DNA of 64,000 nucleotides, from NCBI RefSeq assembly GCF_001653235.2, contig NC_035790.1, forward strand, positions 4,464,001 through 4,528,000, given 5' to 3'. The notes under the pieces were generated by a model. The model saw only the letters and a list, made by a program, of their open reading frames with translations. It ran no database searches and had not been told where the DNA came from. This document shows positions 12,349-23,207 of this stretch, one piece after another; the first letter of the stretch is position 1, and each line of letters starts with the position of its first letter. The position numbers were made by a program, and so were the translations under genes. This DNA is from Pochonia chlamydosporia 170. Lineage: Eukaryota; Ascomycota; Sordariomycetes; Hypocreales; Clavicipitaceae.

Positions 12349-13049
12349 ATGGTATGCGATTTCCGTGCGGCATATCCTTCTGATGCTGCAATGCTATGCT
12401 GGGTGTGACTGTTGCCTTTTAAGGGCACCATCATATTTCAATTGCGCTCAACCCTGAGTGACGCCCTCCCATTGGGGTGGAATTCGCTGCACTAGAATCG
12501 ATTTTCTGACATTATTCGGATGCAATAGTCTTCTCCTCGAGCCTCATCTCCGGTTAACTCGCCTGCTGCTGCCAGCGGTGCCAGCATCGGCAGACCTTCA
12601 TCCCCTACTCCTCCTGGCGGCCCTCGAACCGCCATTCGACGCCGCGCTGCTGCCGACCAGAAGGAGAAGATCGCAAATGCTCGACCTACCAGCACGAGAT
12701 CGGCCGGCGCTGGTGGCTCCAGCAGCACTATGCTGAGTACGTCGAATGCGGCCTTGACTGTGACCATGACCCTTTAGGGTCGACTTATGGGAACTGACTT
12801 CTGGAAATGGCCCAAAACACCGTAACTAATTTTTTTCACCAGGACTCTACACTGATGAGTCACCCGGCCTGAAAGTTGACCCCGTTATCGTTCTTGTCCT
12901 GTCTCTTGTGTTCATCTTCAGCGTTGTGGCTTTGCATGGTATGTTGTTTGAGCTTCCCCGTTGCTAATGAGCCATCACTCCCGTTCAAAGAAGATTACTA
13001 ACTACCCGTGCTAGTGATTGCGAAAATCACTCGGCGATTTTCGAGCTAA
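12349..13049 (+). CDS. sbh1: Sec61 translocon beta subunit (Sbh1)
   Basis: Small tail-anchored subunit of the ER protein-conducting channel. Four exons: 12349-12351, 12529-12736, 12843-12938 and 13015-13049, giving 113 aa. The protein starts M|SSPRASSPVNSPAA, followed by a Pro/Ser-rich cytosolic segment and the conserved PPGGPRTAIRRRAAADQKEK. Next come a Gly/Ser linker and the diagnostic YTDESPGLKVDPVIVL, which runs into a single C-terminal membrane span (VLSLVFIFSVVALHVIAK). The last residues are short and basic. The length is normal for the family. Intron 1 (12352-12528, 177 nt, GTATGC donor, CTGAC branch, CAATAG acceptor) falls directly after the ATG, so the first coding exon is the start codon alone. 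Without this splice the second exon has no in-frame ATG at its conserved N-terminus. The gene is too split to appear as one open frame. Confidence 0.9.
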
Positions 13050-15796
13050 TCGATTACGAAGTGCGAATGAAGTGATACATGTTCCGCAGGAATCGAATGA
13101 TGGGCAGTCCAATACTGATGCTGTGTTATTTTGGTAGCGCTGAGTCCACGGACATTATCATGCTAAAAGTCATGGGAAACGGGAAACGGAGCCAGTGGAT
13201 TTAGCAGGTTTTTTTTTGCCATGCATCTGCTCACAGCCAGAGGCGTTTTAAACCTTGCCATCTTGTATCATACCAAAGACCTTTTTTTTTTTGTCGTATA
13301 CCATGATTGTTCCAAGCCTCGATTTGGCGAATACTTTCCGTGAAGGTGTGTAATGTCTGGCTGATAGAATGGAGGTGAACAAGAGGGCCGCGAATCCGTG
13401 CGGTCGAATGACCCTCAATGCCTCGTCATGTTATGCGTACTGACACCACTTTGGGGCGCCTAATCTTATCCAAATCCAGCTGTGGGTAAATTCTTCTTCC
13501 CACAGGATGTAAATCGAGAAGCATCAAGACGGGGTGGCCGTCATTTTTGTGCTGTGTTACAAGTCGGATTCGAGACATAATCAAGACAACCACCTACCTA
13601 GGTAGTGTGCAAGTGTGCCAGGATCCTCAATGCGGTATGGAGAATGCACGTTGCCAAATGAGGAAGTGATTGAGCGTGAACGGGGCCAAGCACAAGGTTC
13701 AAATGTTTTTGAGAAACATGGGCTTCAGGCGTCAGTCTTCAATGTTGACCAGACATGACACGGACACATGTATGTGGCTACTGCCCGCTAACTTGGAAGG
13801 GAATACTTGTATACTTGTCGATCGCGGTGTCCGAAACATTTGGCTGTTGAGCCTGCTGCGGCGCACCGATTACGCACTCAGGAACATGCACAACCAGATC
13901 TCTTCAAATGTTCTGTTACCATTGAAGTCTCCAGTGCTCCGTCGACATGGACTGGTCTGCCGTATTCGTGCCGGGTGGGGGGATTGCGAAGCCCTGTGGG
14001 ACGTCAACTTTCGGCACTAGGGCACCAGACAGGGTCCCATTTGATGCTCGATGGGTGAACTGGTGAACTGGTCGTTTGCCGTGTTGGGCTGCATGTGGAA
14101 ATAGACGATAGGCATTGCACGGACAACATGTAGCAGAGCCTTAACGATACTTTGCTATCTTCCGCTTGGTTTTTGCTATTATGCCGCAGCCTATCACAGA
14201 ATCCAGCTCGACAGTGAGTTTTCTGCTCGTGCTCCCGGAAGGATAAAGTCAAGTATGTCTACAGTCTGTGGTCAAAGGTATTTGAACATATCCAAGTACT
14301 TAAGTATACACTTAACACAGCTCAATATGCCTCAGCACACAACGCGATATGTGATACCTTTCCTTGTTCAAATACTTCTGAACCCCCACTGTAGTAATTT
14401 TTGTAGCTGAAGCGGCGTATTTCGGGTTTACTCTTGGCTAAGGACGGCGAAGGGCGTTGCGTCCAGGCATACAAAAGCGAGGGGAGTAATCGTCATTCGT
14501 CAATGTGTGCACATGATGGATGGGACAGCCGAGATGAATGTTACGGGAAACGTGCTGGCCTTGTTTTATTATTATTAAAACTTTGGAATTGCCATGCATG
14601 CCGTCACTCAGACGCAAGGTGGTTGCAGATCCTGGGAGTCAACTCAGTTCTAGTGAGTGGGGTGATAGATGGATGATACAACATGCGTTGGATCATGGGC
14701 CGAAAGGGAACAATGGACCACGAGTACCTCCATGTGCAATCTAAGATCGCACGTTTTATTCTCAATTTTCCTCCTCTAGTGAAACATTTTTGATCCTCTA
14801 AACGTGAAGGGTTGCAGTTGATGGCGGCTCAGTCATCTTGTCCGTAGTTTCATGTGCGACTACTCCGTGGACCTGACCAGTATTCTGAACATCCGACCAG
14901 AACTACTTGAGCAGTCAAGGACCCGCCCCGCAAAGACACGGGCCTGGCAGCGCATAATAATTAACTGATCAATGGAACAAGCCATGGAGCGTCTTGGTGC
15001 AGAATGGACTTGACGGATACCAAACATATGCAGGTCTGGTATTTGGAGAACGATGACAGCCTTTGGACAGGGATGTGGGCTGGTGCCAAGGCAGAAATAC
15101 ACCAGGTCAAGGTACCTGGGTAGTCACTTGGCTGCTTTACTAGTTTGAAGGTATTTAATACCAGACATCCGCCATTCACTGGTGCGCCCATGAGCAAATG
15201 GTTGTTGAGCACATGCAAACCTTTGTCGTTCTTGACGAGCAAGAGTTGAGTCAGACATTCGAACGTTCCCCCTGAAGCTGAAGTGCGCCCGCCACCAGAC
15301 TACCTAGTCAAGGTAGACAAGCATTCACGAGCCCTGAACAGGTTTCTGTTCTAGCCCGCCATCCGCGTCACTGCCGCGTTTTGTCTGGTTGGGGCCGGCT
15401 TGGGGCTGTGGTGCTTGTATCTACTGGACTGCATGTCTGACTCGGTTTAAAAGCTGGTTACCATCTTGAGGACCAGACTGGGTTCATAAATATCAACTAA
15501 CCAACTTGGACCAGACTATCAACTGCCATATTTTCCCTTCACAGTCTCTCTTCCCTCACATGCCTCACATCAACTTAGTCGAGCTTCCGCGCAGCTTTTT
15601 GGCCGCCAGGTGAGCTGCACAGCTACTTCGTTAGCTCTACCAAAGCGCCAGGCTGTCATAGCCCAGCATCCTCCTGCTGCCCAGAACGTTGCACCCGACG
15701 AAAAAACGACTGATAGCTTTGAGCCAAACTTTCCGATCCTGACTGACGGGGGCTACGATACCTCGACTCCAACCATATACTACCTCCTAGGTAGTC
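13050..15796. other. 2.7-kb spacer upstream of the glycosyltransferase gene
   Basis: Holds the Sec61-beta 3' region (with T-rich tracts near 13210 and 13280) and the promoter of the next gene. No gene recognised. It has one perfect CTACCTAGGTAG palindrome (13594-13605) and a cluster of ACCAGAC words between about 13750 and 15520. An imperfect copy of the CTACCTAGGTAG palindrome ends directly before the glycosyltransferase ATG. Confidence 0.6.
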
Positions 15797-18700
15797 ATGG
15801 AGATTCTCGACGAGAAGCAGAGGCTAGCCAACCAAAACGGCCAGGCACAGGAAACTTCCGCCGTGGTGGATCGTGACGATGGTGCTGATGCTCTGGTTAC
15901 CGACGGCTTCTTGGTGCCAAACCTCGACAGCCCCAATAATGCAGAACCTCCCGCATACGGCGAGCAACACGACCATGTCCAATTTTCGCAACCCGGCTTT
16001 GATGCTGGAGCTGAAATCACAGGTATGTTCTTGCCCGCACTCTGGAAATTGAAGCCATCCAGCTCCGGTTGCTTCGTATTCAGCATTGCGGGGCACGATT
16101 TTCACAACATACCAGACTCTTGTGGGTGGACAAAAGCTAACCGAACACAATTCATCAAGACGACGGCAGAATTAATATCAACCTTCATACCAAAAATCGA
16201 AGGCTTGCCGACCTGCTTGCCCCGACAATCGATAGCCAAATCTCGGTAGAACCTCAAGCGGAACCTGCTTTGCCACCAGCATATATCCCACCTGGCCTTG
16301 GAGCTGCACCTGGCCAACCACCCCCACCTAGTCTCAACATTGTAATTCAAATCGTCGGTTCTCGAGGAGATGTTCAGCCTTTTGTGGCCTTGGGCAAAGT
16401 GCTTAAAGAATCATACGGCCATAGAGTGAGGATAGCAACCCACCCCACGTTCCAGTCCTTCGTCGAGGACAATGGCCTTCAGTTTTTCAATATTGGAGGT
16501 GATCCTGCCGAACTCATGGCTTTCATGGTGAAGTATCCTGGATTGATGCCCGGCATTGACGCTCTCAAGAGCGGAGAAGTTAGTAGACGGCGTCGAGGCA
16601 TACAGGAAATGCTGCTGGGGTGCTGGCGGTCTTGTATCGAGGCAGGCAATGGTCTGGGACCGCCTCCAAAACCCCACAGGATCAATGAACCGCTGGACCT
16701 GGCTGCTGGGATGCCAGGAGAGGAGAATGACCAGCCGTTCGTCGCCGATGCTATCATTGCAAACCCTCCTAGTTTCGCTCATGTTCATGTTGCCGAAAAG
16801 CTTGGCATCCCTGTTCACATGATGTTTACGTGAGTTGCTCCGGTTTTAGGTCTAAACTTGGTGTCGTCTACTTACAAAATTGTACTAGTATGCCGTGGTC
16901 ACCGACAAGGGCTTTTCCACATCCCCTGGCAAATATTCAATCCTCCAATGCGGACGACGTGATGACCAACTACATGACATATACCTTGGTAGAGATGATG
17001 ACGTGGCAAGGACTAGGCGATGTGATTAACCGCTTTAGAGAAAAGGCACTGGACTTGCCATCTTTGTCGTTCATATGGGCTCCCGGCTTACTAAACCGCT
17101 TGAAGGTTCCTTATACCTATTGCTGGTAGGTCGAGACTGGGAACTTGCTTGCTTGTGATTTATGGCTGATCGTTGCTCCACTAGGTCTCCTGCTTTGATA
17201 CCGAAACCCAACGATTGGGGCAGGCACATCGACATATCTGGCTTCTACTTTTTGAATTTAGCGTCATCTTATACTCCCGACCCAGATTTGGCGGCATTTT
17301 TGGAAGCTGGGCCGCCGCCAGTGTACATTGGATTTGGATCCATTGTTGTCGATGACCCCAATGCCATGACTCGAATGATATTTGATGCTGTTCACCTTGC
17401 CGGTATCCGAGCATTAGTGTCCAAGGGCTGGGGGGGTTTAGGTGCCGATGATGTTGGTATTCCTGAAGGAGTTTTCATGCTGGGCAATGTCCCCCACGAC
17501 TGGCTGTTTGAACACGTTTCAGCGGTTGTCCACCATGGAGGAGCTGGAACAACCGCGGCTGGAATAAAGGCAGGAAAGCCCACGATTGTGGTGCCCTTTT
17601 TCGGAGACCAGCCATTTTGGGGAGCCATGATTGCGAGAGCCAAGGCCGGCCCCGAACCAGTTCGCTACAAAGATCTCACCGCGGAAAAGCTGGCCGAATC
17701 AATCAAGTTCTGTCTAGAGGCAGGTACGCAGGAGAGGGCCAAGGAGCTTGGCCACAAAATCCGTGAGGAGACTGGGACAGATGTTGGTGCAAGGAGCTTT
17801 CATAGGCACCTCGACATCGATTCAATGCGATGCTCCGTAGCACCCAGCCGAACAGCAGCTTGGCGAGTCAGAAGGACCAAGGTGCGTCTGTCGCCACTAG
17901 CGGCGTCAGTATTGATAGACGCTGGTCTTCTCGAATACAAAGATTTAAAGTTGTAAGTAACTAACACACATCAGATTTGAAAGAAGGGAATGATTTGCTG
18001 ATTCAAGTGGCATGGTAGACACCGATCTGTTGAGTACAACACGGAAGATCAACCGCCAGATCCTGTTTCGGCGGGAGCAGCTTCACTCATCGGGGATATT
18101 AGTGGAATTGGAATGGCTATTGCAGATGTACCTCGCGAACTGTTCAAATCCCGGCGGCCCAAGGATGGTGGACAAGGTTCGGAGTCATCGACTCTTTTAG
18201 GATCTTCCAGCAAAGTCGGAACAACCGAGACGACCTCGCAGACCGAATCCAACACTGATGTATCCAGCTTGATTTCTCGTGAAAGGGAAGGCGCTGAAGC
18301 ATCAAGAGTTACAACCGCAGATTCAGATCGCTCCCTTGCCGATCTTTCTACCACCGTTACTTCACCGTCGCGATCCCTGCTGGAGCCGGGATCTGTATCG
18401 AGGTGCGGACCAGATACAGATGGTGCAAGTTCCAGAACACCCTCCAGAACCCGATCTAGGACTCGAGCCTCTAGCGATCAACTGAGACAAGCCTTTTCTC
18501 GTCGCGATTCGTCGCCCCTTGGAGTGAGCCTGGATGCGACTGTCGGAGCTGGCCGAAGCGTTGGGCGTGCCGTGTCGACTGGAGTGAAGAGCCCAATGAA
18601 CTTCTGTTTGGGGCTGGCCAAGGGATTTAGGAATATTCCCAGGCTCTACAATGACGATACTGTCCGACCCATAGAGAAAGTCACCGATCTTAACAGCGGC

Positions 18701-20136
18701 ATCAGAATTGCTGGAAAAGAGCTAGGATATGGGTTCTTCGATGGGATTGCAGGACTGGTCACACAACCAATGAGAGGTGCTGAAAAGGAAGGGCCTGGGG
18801 GGTTCGTCAAAGGCATTGGAAAGGGTATTGGTGGGCTCATTGCAAAGCCGGCTGCAGGTAAATTCGGCCATTTTTCTTACTCTGATTCACGTTACAAGGC
18901 TCATCTTGCTAATATTCTGAAGGTATATGGGGTGTTCCAGCTTACATGATGCAAGGCGTTCATGCTGAAGTAAATAAGATGTTCACAAGGAGTGTGCAAA
19001 ACTACATCATTACTTCTAGGGTTGTCCAAGGAACGCAGGATCTAACTGGGGCCACTGAGGAAGAAAAGGTTGATATCATTATGCGCTGGAACAACTTGAA
19101 ATGGGACTTGAAGAATCACTTCATGTTGAAGAGGAAGGAGAAGGCAGCCGAGACGGCACCGGCAGTGCCAGAACAACTCTCTCGAGAAGAATCACCCTTC
19201 TCTCGACCAAAGACTAGCTGGTTCCACACTCGTAATATGTCCACGGAAGAAAGGAGGAAAATCCAGGCGCAGAAGCGAGGATTCATCGACGCACCGCTGC
19301 CTACCTCAAGCAGCTCTTCTAGCGCCCGTCAGAGCTTATCTGACGACGCTGAATTCGAACAAGCGATCCAAGCATCAGTTCGCGAAACCTCCAAAGGCAA
19401 CGCCGAGGAAGATGCAATGGTTGAGGCTGCTATTCGCGAAAGTATCAAGGCTATGCGGGCACGAGGGGCACTATTGGAGACGCTGCCAGAGGCTGTAGAA
19501 GATATTCCAGAGAAGGATCCCAGCATATTTGACGACCAAGACTATCAAATTACGGATGAAGAATACCAGTCTCTTGTTGAAAAGGCTATTCAGCAGAGCC
19601 TGGCGAGCCACATGGAGGATTTGTACTGGCCACAGGAATCGGGCATATCCGAACTGGAGGGCTTCACCACTGAGAGACATGCCCCCCAGGGCGTTGATCA
19701 GACACAGGACGAGGAAAACGATGAAGAGTTTCGACGAGCCATAGAAGAGTCCAAACATGTATCGACGCCTCCGGTAGCGGATGATGAGGAGGAGCTTCAG
19801 CGAGCTATTGAAGCATCGAAACAAGAAATGGACCGCGAACATAGCCAGCGTACCGAAGAGGATATTGTCATGGAGTACGTCAAGAAGCAAAGCCTGGCTG
19901 AAGAAGAGTTTCGCCGTCAGGTGAATAAAGGCAAAGGAAAAGCGGCAGCGGAAGACGATGATGCAGAGGATGAGGAGCTGAAGCGAGCTTTGGAAGAGAG
20001 TTTGAAATTGCACAAAGGGGATAGTGCCGGCCCTTCAGGTTCAGGTTCAGGTTCAGGCTCGGCTTCAGGATCTGGATCTGGATCTGGATCTGGCTCGAAA
20101 CGCAATGCATATGAGGAAACGGGAAATGGAAAGTAG
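15797..20136 (+). CDS. GT28/UDP-glycosyltransferase with C-terminal ubiquitin-interacting motifs
   Basis: Large protein of the sterol-3-beta-glucosyltransferase-like group. Six exons: 15797-16022, 16160-16829, 16889-17125, 17185-17952, 18019-18857 and 18923-20136, giving 1317 aa. After a short acidic leader, the GT28 N-terminal domain opens with [15 protein letters not shown] (near 140). The C-terminal donor-binding domain carries [12 protein letters not shown] (near 495) followed by [10 protein letters not shown], the sterol/UDP-glucosyltransferase signature. Residues about 640-800 are Ser/Thr-rich and disordered. Then comes a Gly-rich segment ([21 protein letters not shown], near 890-910) reminiscent of VPS13/ATG2 C-terminal regions. 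The last exon encodes at least six UIM-like repeats with the core pattern acidic-x-x-A-I/L-x-x-S, from about residue 1055 to 1300, and ends in a Gly-Ser tract. The PH and GRAM domains of Atg26 are absent, so this is not Atg26. Lipid substrate and location are inferred from family only. Confidence 0.92.
20038..20099 (+). repeat. Gly-Ser codon repeat at the end of the glycosyltransferase-UIM gene
   Basis: Hexanucleotide units GGTTCA, then GGATCT, encode alternating Gly-Ser just before the final residues and stop codon. The change of unit halfway through suggests two separate expansions. It lies within coding sequence. Confidence 0.85.
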
Positions 20137-20395
20137 TGGATTTCACTGTTTCAATTTTGACGGATTACGTAGGATACCCAGGCAACGCACATGAAATACG
20201 CATCTGAAGCAATATTACTGTATTATGAAGATCTTCCAGAAACCAACTGAATAGATGGAGTTGATACTATTGCTCAACATGGCATGATATGAATAACAAA
20301 GAACAACTTGAAGAGAGTGACGAGATGAGAGGCCGGAAAATTTCTTCAGTGCAAAAGCATTAGAACAATACGGTCATAATGAAATGGTTCGGCCA

Positions 20396-22279
20396 TCAAC
20401 CACGCAATCCACCCATGAGATCATGCAACGCTTGCTCATCAGTCTTCTTTTCCATGTATCGTGAATGCAGCGTCTCACACATGATAGTTGTAGACCATAC
20501 GAACGCGAGGCTATTTGCGATAAGAAGAACAACCTTGCCTGACGTGGGAAGCATGCTATATGCCACGGCGACCAGCGTAGATTGAGTTATAAAAAGGAGG
20601 ATCCAAAGACGGACGACGGACCAGGAGGCGTTGGCTTTCTGAGTGAAAATCAGTATGCATATATATAGTACACATACAAGTGCTTTTCGATATATTAAGA
20701 GGGCCACAAACTTCGACTTCCTCCAGAACCTTGTCCCAGAATCGGCTGGGGTGTGGCATCTCACTCTGCCACCTTGCAATAGCCTCATCAATGTACGACC
20801 ACGGAAGGATGAGAGTAAACCTCTTGTATTTGTCTGATAGTCGTTGTGCCAATTCTGCCATCCGCGTGCGTCTCTCCCACTCACGAGTTCCAATTGGTAC
20901 GTCAGAGAGCCGAACTTGACAAGCCTCGGCCAGATCTTGATACAAGAATGGCAAACGACGAAAGTGATTGATTACGGTTGGGGCAGACGCTGGTTGCCTT
21001 ATGGGTAAGCGGCCTCGAAGGTAAGCTTGATCTTCCACAGAGAAATGGGGAGGTTGAGTTGAAGAAGGGTTCTGTCGAGAAGGTATAGTAGAAATGGCAT
21101 GGCTCCCGGTCGGTCGACGGTGTAAGTGAGTCTGATCTGCACGGCCATGTCGTGTCGTCGGCCCGTATGGTCGTGGAGTTGAAAAGTGGTCGGTGTCGCC
21201 GGCCGGCGAAGGCAAATCAGTAGCCATACCCGGCAGCGGATGCGTATGACCCCGGTCGTGATTAGGTTGTCGTTCTTGCCGCTGATGGGGACGTGATGGT
21301 GATGGGAAGGATGGTGGCTGACGACTGGCGTTGACTTCATACACTCGTGCATAGATAAGGTAATCCACTCGACCAGCTGCTACGAAGTACACATGTGGGA
21401 AACACCTTCGGTCAGTCCGAAGAGGAATAACGAAACAAAACTGAGAAGAAGAAAGAAGATGGCTAATAGAGCACGGTGGGGTAGAGAAATACAGAGAGAG
21501 GATGCAAAACGAAGAGAATAAAGCTTACCTGGAGTCTCTTGTGAAAAATCACCCCAAAGGCGCCCAGATTCCCTTTCAGTCTGGTGAATGCGATCTCTAC
21601 TTCTTCCAACTCGACGACGTTCTGATTCTCGCTCTGGATCCGGACGGCCAGAGTCCCCTTCTTGTTCACTCACAGATGCCGGATGACGCTGGGTTGAGGA
21701 CGACTGCCCAGGTTGAGAAGATGCCATCTTTCTGATTACCAAGATGGTCCAACAAGTAATTCTCACAACGGGAGTTATGACTTGTTGTGCCAGTTTAAAG
21801 AAAATCGTGCGGCTGATGTCTTGGACATACTGCCAATACTTCAGGGCAAGCGCAGACAATAGCCACCACATGACAGATGGAGGTTCAAACATGCGCAACC
21901 ATGCATACGTACCCTCGTTTCTGTTGCAAAGAGTAAGCAGTATATGGTCCAATCTAACCTCCTTTTGTGAACACTCCTCTTATGCAAGGGTTTCCTTAGG
22001 TAGACAGAAACAGAGGAACAAGGTGAGGAGTTGACAACACGGATGAAGCGGGGTTTGGGGAGAAACAAGGTAATCGCCGGGAGCCACCGTAAGGGCGAAT
22101 ACGATGACGACAAAGGTTGGATTTGGATGGCAGGAGCTCAAAGACAAGAAAAGACTCAACAGGTGCGAAAGTAGGGCAAGGACAGCAAATAGTCGCTTGA
22201 TATTGTCAAGGCAAGGATGACGACGGGGTAACGTTCGGCTCTGATATGATACGACGACCTGTTTCTTCATTTGGAGCAT
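20396..22279 (-). CDS. Orphan multi-exon membrane protein (5' exons uncertain)
   Basis: I do not recognise a family. The 3' part is firm: an exon ending at 21529, intron 21528-21380, exon 21379-20712, intron 20711-20639 with a GTTTGT donor, and last exon 20638-20396 with the stop. The C-terminal exon carries two membrane segments (LWILLFITQSTLVAVAYSML and VVLLIANSLAFVWSTTIMCE) and ends HDLMGGLRG. The middle exon has a long Pro/His/Arg-rich disordered stretch, then a charged helical block (EWERRTRMAELAQRLSDKYKRF). Upstream, a frame opening with MLQMKKQ at 22279 (a second ATG at 22270) contains two hydrophobic stretches. Another open stretch near 21950-21735 adds more membrane-like sequence. 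The joins between these are unresolved: GTACGT near 21913 is a strong donor, but more than one acceptor fits. Translation from the ATG at 21733 alone is also possible. The gene runs tail to tail with the glycosyltransferase-UIM gene. Confidence 0.6.
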
Positions 22280-22592
22280 ACTCCTAGTTACTGGACTCCT
22301 TTATCCGTTTTAACCGCTCCCATTCAGATATATCCAAAAAAGCAAAAGACAAAGGACCAAGTTACCGCCATATAAACGCCAAGCTACGGATACAGAGCCA
22401 CACCCCATGGCTTGTCTCACATTGTCCATAGGCTCGGACTCCGGGCGAATAGACAAAAACGACAATGAAATGACATGTACAAACGATGATGACGCCTTGC
22501 TTCGGCCAACGATATGCCACGCAGGCCACGCATATCACCATGAGGCGGGGATGAGCCCATGAACGAAAAGAGCCAGAGAACCTCAACCTCTT
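22280..22592. other. Short spacer between two minus-strand genes
   Basis: Carries the 3' UTR of the zinc-ribbon gene and the promoter of the orphan membrane-protein gene. Nothing else was seen. Confidence 0.55.
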
Positions 22593-23207
22593 TCAGCCGT
22601 GTTGCTGTTGTCCACCTTGACCTTGTTGGTTCCATCCTTGTTGCTGCTGATTCCATCCCTGTTGAGGATGTGGCGGAGGAGGGCCATACTGTCCGGCCCC
22701 TTGACTGCCTTGTCCGCCACCATTTGCCATGGCCATGACATCAGGGCGATTTTCCAAGGGTTGTTGAAAGTGGCAGATATTACATGTAACATCCTTGTAT
22801 CCCGAAATGGTGAAAGGAATAATAGGCTAACAACGTAAGCGTTAGCAATACATGTTTCTTCTCGCGAGGACTGATGTGGGGTGGGATCGGGCTGGAATCA
22901 TATGAAATAAAAATAAACGAGAACGAGATCTCGCGTCGCGGATAACACACCGCGATGTGCCGACCCGAGGCTTATGACAGGCATTGAAGGGGAGGGTGAG
23001 ATGGGGTAGTGAGATATCCAAAGGCAGAAAAGCTAATAAAAAAAAAATGAATGAAGCACTTACAACGAAACAAAAGGTGAAGAACGGACGACTCTTGACA
23101 ACGTGGGCTGCCATGTTTCCGCAGTGGTGGCATTGACACACCATTCCCTCATATCCGGGAATCTCACTGCGGAAAGTGTGCTCACCGCATATGAAGAAGA
23201 AGAACAT
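22593..23207 (-). CDS. Zinc-ribbon protein with Gln/Pro-rich tail
   Basis: Small conserved fungal protein of the zinc-ribbon type (I associate it with the zinc-ribbon 15 family); molecular role unknown. Two exons, 23207-23064 and 22826-22593, split by a 237-nt GT-AG intron, giving 125 aa. The N-terminus is MFFFFICGEHTFRSEIPGYEG. Metal-binding Cys pairs are CQCHHC near residue 25 and CNIC near 62, separated by a hydrophobic stretch that includes FFTFCFVPIIPF. The tail after LENRPDVMAMANGGG is a low-complexity stretch of Gly, Pro, Gln, Asn and Trp with two QQGWNQQ units. The ATG chosen is where the conserved sequence starts; in-frame sequence upstream shows no family match. Divergent from rpp1, sharing a 1.2-kb intergenic region. 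Confidence 0.85.

Noticed and set aside
20639..20677. 39-nt intron with a GTATGT donor in the orphan membrane gene
   Set aside because: Too short for fungal splicing. The GTTTGT donor at 20711 gives a 73-nt intron and a continuous EEVEKANASW join.
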